From Boswellia sacra (lineage: Eukaryota; Streptophyta; Magnoliopsida; Sapindales; Burseraceae): a stretch of 64,000 nucleotides of DNA. Below, in pieces: positions 22,770 to 34,295 of this stretch. The notes under the pieces are model-generated. The model saw only the letters and a list, made by a program, of their open reading frames with translations, was not told the origin of the DNA and did not search any database. A program made the position numbers and the translations under genes. The stretch spans positions 1-64,000 of the forward strand of contig SNVD02011597.1 of assembly GCA_013180625.2 (NCBI GenBank), in the 5' to 3' direction. The number at the start of each line of letters is the position of its first letter. The stretch's first letter is position 1.

Positions 22770-24992
22770 ATGGATGGTGCGGAGGCTAGTGTCACCAACA
22801 GCTTGCAGCCAGCTGCTGGGTCTAAGAACACCAGGCAAGTCATGACGAGACAAGCCACTCAGAATCAAAGAATGGAAGGTATGGAAGCCGAAATGAAGGG
22901 TCTCAAGGAGGATAATGCTCGATTGAAAGCTATGCTCAATGAGTTGATGGGAAAGGGAAAGATCCCAAACACAATCCCAAATACAAACCCAAACACAACA
23001 CCTAACCACCACCTAACAAACCCTGTTGCCCAGCCCATACCTAACCAACATCCCATGCCAGAATCCCTAGCACCCAACTATGGAGCTTATATGGAAGGCC
23101 CTAGTCAACAACCCCACCAAAACATTGATCGAACACTCCAAGCCACAGATAGAAGAGGCCTAAACCAATACCCCGATCCTAACCAAGCAGCGAATTTGGG
23201 AGATCCTGCTCTAGGTGATGGAAGAAACGAGCCCGATTGTTAGAGTCATACTGCAAGTTCTAGGCCTCGTGCGAATACACCACCTAGAAATCTGCTTGAA
23301 GGTGGGCATGGACATAATAATGGTGGTCACCAGCTCGACAATCCCAACAAACAAATGGGAGGACATCGTTTGAGGCCTGAAATTCGTTCCCATTGCTACA
23401 ACGTAATGACTCACTGTGAGCATCATGTAGGAAACCATGAACACCATGGGCATCATAATTACCACCGGGAAGGGAATCATATTCATCACAATGTGGGAGA
23501 CCATCTTCTCACCCAACAAGAGTTGGAGCTTAGGGAACTAAAATGAGAGATGGCACTTCTCAAACAAGCGCAAGTAGGAGGAAATCCTAGTTTTGCACCC
23601 GAGTTCACTTTGAACTCACCTTTTCCAGATGTAATAGCAAGGTGCCCTTTCCCTCCCAACTTCAACTTGCCAGCCTTGAATTCTTATGATGGTCAAAAAG
23701 ATCCCCTTGAACACTTGGAAGCCTTTAATGCATGCATGGCTGTATACAATCCCACCGACGCTATGTCTTGTAAAGCCTTCTCACTCACACTTACAGGACC
23801 AGCTAGGCAATGGTTTAGGTCTTTGGGAGCAAACTCTATAACCACATTTCAACATTTTTGTGATCAGTTTTCGAGTTACTTTAGGGCATCAAGGAATATT
23901 CACAAGCATAGCCACATGTTGGGAAACTTTAAGCAAAGGGAGGGGGAGTCCACATTGGAATATGTCAATCGCTATCATAGTGAGGTGACGAGTTTGGGGG
24001 CATTTAAGGATTCAACCACCTTGAGTTCGTTTATGAATGGACTTAAGCGTAATAGGATTTGGAGATACTTGTCTGATTTTCCAGCTGCTAGTTATGAGGA
24101 AGCTTACTATATTGCCCTAAACATGGCTAGAACAAATGAAGCTTTCAGTCAAAGGGTGCAAGATGACAAAGGTAGTTCTACAGGCCACAAGAAGCAAAAT
24201 GGACAACTTACGAAATCTAAGCAAGATCAATCTAAGAACAGGCAATTCATTGAAAAGCAACAATCGAGTACAAGACGGTCAGAATTACCCCAACCGCAAT
24301 ATAGGAGGCCCCAATCACCACTTCTGCGAAGATCAGAGGTTCAATATGCTGATAACTATAGATCAGCTAATTACCAAGCAAACAATTATAAAACAGGCCA
24401 TTATCAAGAAGTAAATCACCAAGACTATAAGCCACGTGCAAGGTTCGTCAACTACACGACCCTCAATAGCAGAAGAGATGAGATCTTTGTAGCAATGCGT
24501 GCATCAGGCTTGTTCAGAAAGCTGAGGCCTATCAAGACAGAACCTGCAAGGTTGGATCGATCCAAGTATTGTGACTTCCATAAGAGCTTCGGACACAATA
24601 CTGTGGATTGCTATGAATTGAGAGACCAAATTGAGGAGTTAGTTAGGGCTAGAGAGTTACAGGAGTTCATTGAGCAAGTTCGTGAAGCTTATAAATATAA
24701 AGCAATCAGAGACGACAAAAGACCTGCACATGTGGAGAGTGATGTAAATGAACAACCCAAGGTCCAGAGGATAACCACCATCTCAGGTGGAGCCAATCGA
24801 ACTAGGGACTCTAATAATTCAAGGAAGAACTACGCAAGAAGGTTTGATAAGGAGATTTTTATGGCAAGTCCAAGCAGAAGGCCAACTACGATCCACGCCC
24901 CAATCATGTTCTCAGATGATGATGCTAGGGGTGTAGTTCATCCACATGAAGATGCACTGGTAGTTACAATGATGATCGCTAATTTTGAATGC
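22770..24992 (+). pseudogene. gag of the Tat-type gypsy element (in-frame stops)
   Basis: Capsid/nucleocapsid polyprotein. The first ATG in frame is 22770 (MDGAEASVTNSLQ). An N-terminal coiled-coil-like stretch (EGMEAEMKGLKEDNARLKAM) is followed by a Pro/Asn-rich linker. The core gag domain lies at about 23660-23990: YDGQKDPLEHLEAFNACM, GPARQWFRSLGANSI, FKQREGESTLEYVNRYHSE. Near 24570 comes CDFHKSFGHNTVDC, the variant zinc knuckle usual in this lineage. Two in-frame stops occur before the core, TAG at 23241 and TGA at 23544; the latter lies where Arg CGA would be expected. There is no frameshift, and the same frame runs on into pol after the TAA at 24993. Confidence 0.88.
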
Positions 24993-24995
24993 TAA

Positions 24996-27900
24996 AGGAT
25001 TTTGATAGACACAGGTAGCTCTATTAATGTTCTATATAAGGATGCCTTTGACAGGATGGGGCTCAAAGAGTCACAGTTACGCCCTATCCAAACTCCGTTA
25101 GTAGGATTTGCTGGAGAAAGAGTCAACTCTCTAGGTTCTATTTATCTACCTGTCAAGGCTGGAGATGGAAGACCCCACACAACCATTATGATAGAATTCA
25201 CCATTGTTGATAGGCCAAGTGCCTATAACGTGATATTAGGGAGACCATTCTTATATGAGACAAAGGCAGTAATTTCAATTTACTGTCAAAAATTGAAGAT
25301 TCAAACGAGTGACGGAGTTGGGGTCATGGCCAGTGACAAACAAGCCTCTAGAGATTGTTATGAGGTGTCTGTCAAACCATGCCATATGGTTGTTGGGACT
25401 TTAACCGATGATCAGCCTAGTTTGATAACTACTGGATCTCCTACAAGAAGTGATGAAGAGGCATGTGGTGAATTAGATCCTCGAGATAGGAGGCATGAAC
25501 AACGGGCAGAACCGTTTGAAGAAATGAAGTTGTTTCACTTGGACCCAGATAATGAAGATAGGTCAGTAAGATTGGGGACCCGACTGTCGCCTTCATTACA
25601 ACTTAAGTTACAAGATCTGTTGACAGATTATAGAGATGTCTTTGCATAGAGCCATGATGACATGTCAGGCATCAACCCATCATTAATTTGTCACCGTTTG
25701 AACATCGACCCAACAATGAAGCCGATTAGGCAGAAGAGGCGAGCTTATGATGCAACACGTTATGAGGCAATGGCAATTGAGGTAGACAAACTTCTGCAAG
25801 CCAATTTCATTCGAGAGGCTAACTACCCTAGTTGGCTGGCTAACCCTGTTCTTGTGCAAAAACCTAATGGTAAGTGGAGAATGTGTATAGATTTCACTGA
25901 CCTAAACAAAGCCTGCCCCAAGGATAGTTTTCCACCACCAAGAATAGACCAACTTGTGGACGCCACAGCAGGACATGAGTTAATGAGTTTCATGGACACT
26001 TTTTTTGGCTATAATCAGATCAAGATGTTCCCGCCTGATGAAGAGAAAACTGCATTTGTTACAAATCAGGGGTTATATTGTTACAAGGTCATGCCATTTG
26101 GCCTTAAAAATGCTAGAGCTACCTATCAAAGACTTGTGAACAAGCTTTTCAAAGAGCAAATTGGCAAGAACATGGAAGTTTATGTTGATGATATGCTGAC
26201 CAAGTCCACTATCGCAGAGGAGCACGTTGAAGACTTAAAGCAAACATTTGAAGTATTGAGAAGGCATCACATGAAGTTAAACCCAGAGAAGTGTGCCTTT
26301 GGAGTGTCGGCCAGGAAGTTCTTGGGTTTCATGGTAAGCCAAAGAGGCATTGAAGCCAACCCAGATAAGATTCAAGCCCTTTGTAACATGGAATCCCCTA
26401 AGACACTCAAACAAGTGCAGATACTAACGGGAAGGTTGGCAGCCCTGAGTTGGTTCATTTCAAGGGCCACAGATAAGTCACACCCTTTTTTCAAAGTAAT
26501 GAGGCAAGGAAAGAAGATGCAATAGACAACTGAATGTGAGGTTGCATTTCAACAGTTGAAGAATTACTTGGCAAGTCCTCCACTTCTCTCGACACCCCAA
26601 CAGGGTGAGACCCTATATTTATACTTAGCTGTTTCTGTGATTGCTGTAAGTTCAGTGTTGGTTCGCGAGTCTAAAGGAATTCAGAAACTTGTTTATTACA
26701 CCAGCAAGTCTCTTGTAGGTGCAGAAACCCGTTACTCAGCACCAGAGAAATTAGCTCTTACTTTAGTAGTTTCATCTAGAAAGCTCAGGCCTTACTTCCA
26801 AGCCCACTCAATTTGTGTAGTCACCGATCAACCTTTGAAGCAAATCTTACAAAAACCTGAACTTTCAGGTCGCTTAACAAAATGGAGCGTTGAGATAAGC
26901 GAATTTGACATCACGTTCTCTCCTAAAAGTGCAATCAAAGCTCAAGCAGTCGCCGAATTCATAGCTGAATTCACCAACTGCTTAGAGGGGTGTGATGATG
27001 GAAAGCTGTTACCAAGGCAAGAAAGTGAAGTACCCCAACAAAATGCAAAAGCATCAGACAAACAAAACTCTCAATCCAGGGACAATCAAGAGATAGCAAG
27101 CTGGACATTGTATGTTAATGGAAGTAGTAATGAGAAAGGCAGTGGAGCAAGAGTTGTCTTGGTAAGCCCGGAAAACACAGAACTTTGTTATGCTCTAAAG
27201 TTTGGTTTTAAGGCTTCCAACAATGAAGCAGAATATGAGGCAGTTTTACCTGGAATGAGACTAGCAAATAATTTGGCAGTTGAAAAACTGATCCTCAAAA
27301 GTGATTCACAAGTGGTTGTAAGCCAAGTGAATTCAGAATACCAAGCTAAGGGGAACAACATGACAGCTTATCTCCAAAGGGTCAATGAATTGAAGAAGCA
27401 CTTCAAAGAATTAAAAGTAGAGAGAATCCCACGAGAAGAAAACCCACAGGCTGACTTTCTAGCTAAGCTAGCATCCTCTGCTGAAATCAAAATGTCTAAG
27501 ATAGTCCCACTAGAGTTTATCCCGAAACCAAGCATTCATCTTGATGATGCCATATTTGAGGTAAAAGCGGCGAATCAATCTCCAAGTTGGATGGACCCTA
27601 TCCTAGCTTATCTCACAACAAATGAGCTCCCAAATGACAAATTGGCGGCGAGGAAGCTTAAATATCGAGCTGCCAGGTATTCTCTAATTGATTATGTCTT
27701 GTACAAACGGGGTTATTCAATGCCTTATCTAAGGTGTCTCAATGATGAAGATGCTAACTACATGTTGAGAGAAATCCATGAAGGAGTATGTGGAAACCAT
27801 TCTGGAGCGAAGAGCTTAGCTTTTAAAGCTTTGAGGCAGGGTTATTACTGGCCTACCATGCATGTAGATGCAAAGGCCTTTGTAAGGGATTGTGACAAGT

Positions 27901-28831
27901 GTCAACGGTTTGCAAATATACCCAGACAACCACCTGAGAAGCTTACCTCATTAAGTAGCCCTTGGCCATTTTCTCAATGGGGCATAGACTTAATTGGCCC
28001 TCTCCCAACGTCTAAAGGCCAAGTGAAATTTGCAATAGTAGCTGTTGATTATTTCACCAAATGGGTTGAAGCCGAACCATTGGCGGCCATCACTGAAAAG
28101 AAGACCACAAACTTCATTTGGAGATCTATTATTTGTAGGTTTGGGATTCCACATACTATAATCACGAATAATGGCAAACAGTTTGACAAAGCCAACCTTA
28201 AGGAACTTTGTGAGCAGCTTGGCATCCATCATAAATTCTCCTCACCAGCTCACCCTCAAGCTAACGGGCAAGTGGAAGCAGTTAATAAGGAGATAAAGCA
28301 TTTACTGAAAACCAAGCTAGAAGCACGCAAGGGGGCTTAGGCTGAAGAGCTTCACAATGTCTTATGGGCTTATAGAACCACCCCTAGATCCACAATAGGA
28401 GAAACCCCTTACTCTTTATCTTTTGGGTTGGAAGCTGTAGTTCCAATTGAAGTAGGAATGCCTAACCTTCGAAGAATTGCCCACGATCCGAAGGCTAATT
28501 CAGAACAGCTCAGAATATGTTTGGATTTGGTTGAAGATAAGCCAGACATGGCACAAGTTAGATTGGCAGCTTACCAACAAAGGGTGGCCAAGTTCTACAA
28601 TTCTAGAGTTAAGGCAAGAAAGTTTAAAGTTGGAGACTTGGTTATAAGGAAGGTAATGTTGAACATGTAGGAACCGAGAGTTGGAGTCTTAGGACCCAAC
28701 TGGGAAGGCCCATACCAAGTAGAGCAAGTTCTTGGCTCGGGGGCTTATCGCCTGCTTTGATGGATGGGACTAAAGTTAGGTACCCTTGGAATGCTGAACA
28801 CTTGAAGAAATATTATCAAAGAGAAATTTGA
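24996..28831 (+). pseudogene. pol of the Tat-type gypsy element: PR, RT, RNase H, second RNase H, integrase
   Basis: Same frame as gag. Protease: LIDTGSSINVLY (25000-25040). RT (25662-26525): NPVLVQKPNGKWRMCIDFTD, YVDDML, FLGFMVSQRGIEANPDKI. RNase H (26556 on): YYTSKSLVGAETRYS, TDQPLKQIL. Second, archaeal-type RNase H: WTLYVNGSSNEKGSG, SNNEAEYEA, DSQVVVSQV; the first Asp (normally YVDGSS) is Asn. Integrase: HEGVCGNHSG and CDKCQ zinc site, WGIDLIGPLP, then IITNNGKQF where the second catalytic Asp is Asn, and NGQVEAVNKE. In-frame stops at 25647, 26523 and 28338 each replace a Trp expected from the family; another stop is at 28668. The only frame change is near 28757, before the C-terminal PWNAEHLKKYY. 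The element cannot make active protein. Confidence 0.9.
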
Positions 28832-30059
28832 GCTTGGAAAGGTGTCTCGGGTTTAGAGTGATTCATATGCTTATCTCTTACAAATAGTTACAAGCTATAT
28901 TTTGAAGGCCTAAGTGCCTCTTTCCTCTTATTTCCACAAAGAGCCTGAGCCTTCTCCTTTTAAAGGACCAAGGTCCTTCTCCACTGAATGAGCAAAGACT
29001 CATTTGATGAATATGAAACCCAATGAGGTATTATTCATATTATGTTGCAAGCTATACCTTGAAGGCCTAAGTGCCTTTTTTTTCTCTTATTTCCACAAAG
29101 AGCTTGACCGCTCTCAATTTTAAAGGACCAAGGTCCTTCTCCACTTAATGAACAAAGACTCACTTGATGAATATGAAACCCAACGAGGTATTATTCATAT
29201 TATAGTGAAAAGTACTTGTTTCTTTATTAAACAAGCTAAGGCTCAACTAATGGGAAAGAACCCATATGATCCTATTCAAAACATACTAGTTTGATTTGTT
29301 GATATTCCAAAGTGTTTCTTTCAAGGATAGAACTCTTTGAAGAAGCTAAGGCTATAAGTACATTAACTGATGGCCTAGCTTGCCTTTTATTCCAAAGTGA
29401 CTCATTCAAAGATGACATGCTTTGAAGAAGTGGGGTTTGCTAGTACATTTACTAGTTAACTCAACTTATCTATGATAATAGTAATTTCAAAAGACATTAG
29501 AAAGAATAGCTCATGTTAACTCTGAATTGGGAATTACATTTCGATATCTACTTAGCAAGCGAATATTAAACTGAGTACATGGACTAAGGCCCTTCGGTTA
29601 ACAAATCCTGTTAATGGATTACACTACGTTTTCCAGACTATGAAATTTAATCGTAAGAGAGATTACATGAGACGGTCACTCAATTAGCTTATTGGGTTAC
29701 ATAACCAACTGAAATCATAAGGTTTTTACCCAATATCTTTCTCCTATCAAGGTAGCCGAAGTGATCAAAATTCGATTTTCAAATTTTAAAACGAATGGAT
29801 ACATAGGGCTTAAGACATCTCCCCTTTGAAATGGGCATAACTAAGGTGGTTTAAACACTGAAATAGAAGAAAGCTTCTCCCAAATGGACCATAGTCAACT
29901 ACTTTGGCTATTGGTGAACAAGTAGATCCAACATAAACAATGAATATCGAACCGAAGCTTCTTAATCTCAAGTTTAAGAAGAAAGAAAAGCAGGAAATCA
30001 TTGAGCAAATTTTCAAAGGCAACTACATAGTCACAAACTCTCATACTTTGAGCTAGTGA
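28832..30059 (+). other. Noncoding 3' internal region of the gypsy element
   Basis: About 1.2 kb between pol and the polypurine tract with no credible ORF. It starts with a 157-bp tandem duplication and then shows weak echoes of the same phrases (GAAGAAGCTAAGG, GACTCA) as if built from older duplications. Such untranslated 3' regions are usual in Tat elements. Confidence 0.7.
28891..29204 (+). repeat. 157-bp tandem duplication with internal palindrome
   Basis: Unit 1 starts CAAGCTATATTTTGAAGGCC at 28891 and unit 2 starts CAAGCTATACCTTGAAGGCC at 29048. Both contain the palindrome AAGGACCAAGGTCCTT (7-bp arms, 2-base loop) and end at ATTATTCATATTAT. Confidence 0.88.
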
Positions 30060-30072
30060 CTAAGGGGGCTAG
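30060..30072 (+). promoter_or_regulatory. Polypurine tract of the gypsy element
   Basis: TAAGGGGGCTAG immediately precedes the 3' LTR start TGTGGATGG; plus-strand DNA synthesis would be primed here. Confidence 0.75.
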
Positions 30073-32130
30073 TGTGGATGGCATTTTGTAGACCCTTTTG
30101 AGTAGACCCAAAACACCCTCCTAAATACAACCTAAAAATTTTTACAAGCTTACGAGTATTTCAAAAAATCTTTGAATGAGCTAAGAGCATGATAATGAAG
30201 TACGAAGGGGATGACCATGATAAGTAAAGTTAAAAGCCTCGGCTTGAGCCTCAAGTCGTTGAGTTTACCTCAACTTGAGCCTCAAGCCCATAAGCTTTCA
30301 ATGTCTATCCTCTTACTTCAACTTGAGCCTCAAGTCGTTGAGTTTACCTCAGCTTGAGCCTCAAGTCATTGGGTCTACCTCAACTTGACCCTCAAGTCCA
30401 TAAGCTTTCAACGAAATGTCTCTTACTTCAACTTGAGCCTCAAGTCGTTAAGTTTACCTCAACTTGAGCCTTAAGTCATTGAGTTTACTCAGCTTGAGCC
30501 TCAAGTCATTGAGTTTACCTCAACTTGAGCCTCGAGTCCACAAGCCTTCAATGAAATGTCTTTTACTTTAACTTGAGCCTCAAGTCGTTGAGTTTACCTC
30601 AACTTGAGCCTCAAGTCATTGAGTTTACCTCAACTTGAGCCTCCAGTCATTGAGTTTATCTCAACTTGAGCTTCAAGTTGTTGAGTTTACCTCAGCTTGA
30701 GCCTCAAGTTGTTGAGTTTACCTCAGCTTGAGCCTCAAGTCATTGAGTTTACCTCAGCTTGAGCCTCAGGTCATTGAGTTTATCTCAACTTGAGCCTCAA
30801 GTCCACAAGCCTTCAATGAAATGTCCCTTACTTCAACTTGAGCCTTAAGTCGTTGAGTTTACCTCAGCTTGAGCCTCAAGTCATTGAGTTTACCTTAGCT
30901 TGAGCCTCAAGTCATTGAGTTTACCTCAAGTTGAGCCTCAAGTCCACAAGCCTTCAAGGTAATGTCTCTTACTTCAAACTTAAGCCTCAAGTCGTTGAGT
31001 TTATCTCAGCTTGAGCCTCGAGTCATTGAATTTACCTCAGCTTGAGCCTCGAGTCGTTGAGTTTACCTCAGCTTGAGCCTCGAGTCCTTGAGTCCGCTTC
31101 AACTTGAGCTTCAAATCCACAAACCTTCAATGTCTATCTTGGCAACAAGATGCATATTAGCTAGACTACATGGCAGCCTCTTAATATCCCAAAATAAAGG
31201 TTGCGGGTCCCCTTTATAAATCATCTAGAAGGTTATACAACCCCTCAAGATCATGATAACTCAAATCAACGCGTGGTCAGGATCTAGGTTATGACTCAGG
31301 TTTGCCTATAAAAACCCATTTATGCCTCCAAGGCAGAGGACGACTCTAAGATAATTCCTAGGAAGATTTTGAGAACATCCACTGAGTTTTCTCTCTTCAC
31401 TCTATTCTCCCTCTATTACTGTTCTATTACCTCCACTCACACAAAATACACTCAAATACCCATTTTTCTTGATTCTTCACCATATGTAAAACCCTCTAAC
31501 TAACTTGAGCGTCGGAGGGTCTACGCCGGTGAAAAATCCGGCAACCCTTGACATTTTACTGTGTTGCAGTTGTTGGAGAAGCTTTCAGCTACAAAGGCAT
31601 CAACCGCCGCCATGAATATACCTTGAAGCAACCAGGGGGCCAAAGGTGGAAGGAAACAAAGGGTTCGCTGTCACTTTCAACCATCAAGAGATTGTCCCTG
31701 CACTCTCACAACCATCCTTTTCGTCTTGTCAGTGGTTGTCTCCTGATCTTCGGAGGTTTGTCTGAAGCTATACCTGTGCCTTTAATCTTTCATTATCTCT
31801 CTCTTGCTTTAATCCTGGGTTAAATCTTAGGACTTTGGTCGGCATTGCCATTGCTTGCTTGAAACTCATATGTCTTAGAGCCTGAAGATTTGTCTAGCCA
31901 TATTCTTTGTAATTAGTCCAGTCCTAATTAAGTCTTAAGTGCTGTTAATTTGCATCCACTACTTTATTCTAAGTCATTCCTCCAAAACTGGATTAATACA
32001 TGCTTAGCATAAAGTCTCTATACTTCCATTTCCATCAACACAAAACAAACACCAAGGGTTGTCTAAGTCATTCACTGCAAAACCTCCTTACGTGTCTAAT
32101 CTTGGTTGTAGCTATTTTTTGGTAACAACA
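30073..32130 (+). repeat. 3' LTR of the Tat-type gypsy element
   Basis: 2.06-kb copy of the 5' LTR, ending TAACAACA and followed by the target duplicate CAAAT. The TATA-like CCTATAAAAAC lies near 31307. Confidence 0.93.
30237..31125 (+). repeat. LTR minisatellite array (right copy)
   Basis: Same 31-bp unit as at 20790-21665. Unit order differs: around 30660-30710 the spacer between higher-order units is missing and a TTGTTGAG variant is doubled, and an extra unit lies near 31040-31085. The arrays have therefore changed by unequal exchange or slippage since insertion. Confidence 0.85.
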
Positions 32131-32538
32131 CAAATTATCAAACTGTCGAATAAGATGTTGAGCAACTAGCTTAGCTTGACATTTATTTATGCATTTTTCA
32201 AGTTGTCAAGATATTGAGCTTGTTAAAGTTTAAATAAATTTAAAAACACACCTCCAAAAATTGACTATTTTTTAACATGTTTTTCAATACATCTATAGCA
32301 CTAGTTGTTGTTGATGAACTCCTATGGGCTCGCTCAGAGTTTGAAGTGGCGACAAAAAGGTTGCTGTTGGACTGGGAATATAGAGGTCAGCATATATACT
32401 TTTTAATCGTTTTGACGACTCACTTTCATGCAACGATGCCGATAAGTGTGTATTTTGGGACAGTTACAATCCAACCGAGAGAGCTTCCAAAATCCTGCCC
32501 CCTACGTTTTAAACAAGTACATTAACAAATTTTTCTAA

Positions 32539-34287
32539 GCCACATCATGCCTTCTAAAATAAAATCAATTTCTTTTAACGTTATTACTGTATCAACAGTG
32601 TCTATTTGTGCTGCTTCCTTGTGATTCAACCAGTGTTCGTCAATTTCTGTTGTATTAATAACGTATAAATAACCAATAAATTATATTTAAATCGTAGGTT
32701 ATTCAATTCTCTTTCTAGTTGATCCAACTACCACATAAATTTCATCACTTACTTGTACCTATACATACAACCCACATATTAAGTTGTTCACAATTAATGT
32801 GAGAAAGAGACAACTGAATGTGCAAAAATCTAAAACTAATCCAAAATTACTCTATTCAATGAACATTTAATTTCATTCTCCGTGCTTGAGCATCTTGTCT
32901 TTACGCATTGGATATTCAAACAATATTTTTAGAATAATGTTATATTTATAATGTTTGTATATAAAATTCATATGATATTACTTAATATTCTATTACTTAT
33001 CATATTTATTAAATTGACTTTCTTATATTTATCTTTTCATTAATTTGATATCATGTCAGTTAAGATTCTAACTTAACTTTGTATTCTAACTTTTGTAAAC
33101 ACAGCATTACCGATATTTTTTATGTCAACACGGAACCGATAGGGAAGCATAAAAACATGAGGTGACCATGTCTACTACAGGGAAATCCAAAACAGATGAC
33201 AAAGCTAACAAAGCCCAAATCCAATAACTTTCATATCAAACACTTTTTATCAAAGAAAATGCCGTGGAACGTGCAAATTAGCTGGTACATATTGGACATT
33301 AAAACCCCACTTCCTTCACTTGTGCTGCAAAAGGTGTAAAAGCAATAAACTTACAAATGTTTAGAAAATATTTAAAACAAGAAGGAGACGAAAATTTGAG
33401 AAACCTACCTCACAAAAGGCCAGTGCTTGGCCATAGTTCTCGACTTCTCCTGCCGCGAGCGATCAGGTGTGGTATACTTAAAAGTAAAATTGCCTTGCAA
33501 GCACAACCTATCATCAATGAAGATAACCAGACATTCATTTTAAACTTAATATCACATCAGACAAAGATCCAAAAGGAGGGAGAGAGAGAGAGACTTACTG
33601 CATTTTCTAATCCTTCGAGAAACAAAGAAGACCACTCTCAATTGGTTATGGTGCAGGTGGCAAAGTATTTTAACCTTTAACATTAAAGATCGAACAAACA
33701 AAAATCAGCATCAAAGAGAAAATAAAAGAAAAACAAAGGTTATAGGAAGAGTAAATGGTAAACAGCATCCAATTTAACGAATCACTATTGTATGTTACGG
33801 AACATTTGTTTATACTTTTAAACCAAGGTGCTTACTTGCAGGGCACAGCATATGTTAATTTTACCACTTTTTAAAAACCTTAAACTTATAATGTATGATT
33901 AACTTAAGTATTTAATTCTATAATCTAATACATAAAATAAGATTCCTCTCCGAAGAAGCCCCAAATATCTTGAACAAGCACAGCAAATCTCTCTAATTTT
34001 CACCATTTTCTTGTCCATGTGAGCCCTGATCCCTGAATGCTATTGGATCCTAACAATTAATTCCTAAAAGATTTTTTTGAAATTTTTTATCCTGACAGAC
34101 ATATATATAGACAAGCAACTCCAGCGACCTGGCTACTCTATTTCAAATTTGTTTTCAAACAACTGAAGGAGACTGAATAATCTTTTTGATGCCCTAAAAT
34201 CCCTTGGCTCACGTGCGTTTTCCCCAGATTCCACGCTAGATGAACTTCTGGACTTGACAACCACTTGGTAATCAGAAAAGCCATAGG
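32539..34287. other. Spacer, with a possible exon relic
   Basis: Mostly AT-rich. The only non-random part I see is about 33409-33675, described separately. The 107-codon open frame on the plus strand at 33357-33680 has no motif. Confidence 0.45.
33409..33493 (-). pseudogene. Exon-like segment on the minus strand, unrecognised
   Basis: On the minus strand an 85-nt stretch without stops in one frame (includes PDRSRQEKSRTMAKHWPFV) is bounded by an acceptor-like TTGCAAG and a donor-like GTAGGTTT. A second exon-like piece with a GTAAGTCTCTC donor ends near 33598. GC content is higher than the surroundings. I do not recognise the protein, and it could be chance. Confidence 0.2.
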
Positions 34288-34295
34288 CTTTCACC

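Larger units (their letters stand above)
20622..32130 (+). mobile_element. Ty3/gypsy LTR retrotransposon, Tat-type, 11.5 kb, inserted in a GDSL intron
   Basis: Both ends are defined: LTRs 20622-22664 and 30073-32130, each TGTGGATGG...TAACAACA, flanked by the direct repeat CAAAT (20617-20621 and 32131-32135). A primer-binding site follows the left LTR and a purine tract precedes the right LTR. Gag-pol occupies 22770-28831, leaving a 1.2-kb noncoding tail. A second, additional RNase H before the integrase is the mark of the Tat lineage. LTR divergence outside the minisatellite arrays is about 15 differences in 0.97 kb by hand count, so this is a young insertion. It is nevertheless inactive through in-frame stops and lost catalytic residues. 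Confidence 0.95.
18978..32538 (+). pseudogene. GDSL esterase/lipase pseudogene, five exons, split by a gypsy insertion
   Basis: GDSL enzymes are usually secreted serine hydrolases of esters and lipids. Exon 1 (about 18978-19144) has PAVFVFGDSTVD with the nucleophile Ser, then NFPPYGRDF and PSGRFCNGK. Exon 2 (19346-19479): ELGVKELLQACLDPNLLPQD, then ITGASFASGGA. Exon 3 (19562-19796): SLWDQLDLFK, then SGSDDIANTYFS and YTDLTVSAASSFFQ. Exon 4 (about 20235-20480): RRIGVF, PPIG, PSQRTLSGGM, LYNSELSSAIDSLNTKFPGT. Exon 5 (32338-32538) lies beyond the gypsy element: FNRFDDSLSCNDADK, then VFWDSYNPTERA and VLNKYINKF with its own stop. Damage: no start or signal peptide, frameshifts in exons 3, 4 and 5, a stop in the PPIG block (exon 4), and the catalytic His of the WDxxHPTE block is Asn. 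Assembled length would be near the usual 350 residues. Exon limits come from reading homology and splice sites by eye. Confidence 0.85.

Noticed and set aside
23211..23519. Minus-strand open frame of 102 codons inside gag
   Set aside because: It is the shadow of the plus-strand gag frame and its Met/Val-rich translation has no motif.
22770..28831. Endogenous pararetrovirus as an alternative to a gypsy element
   Set aside because: There are two LTRs, a target duplication, an integrase and a second RNase H, and no movement-protein region was seen.
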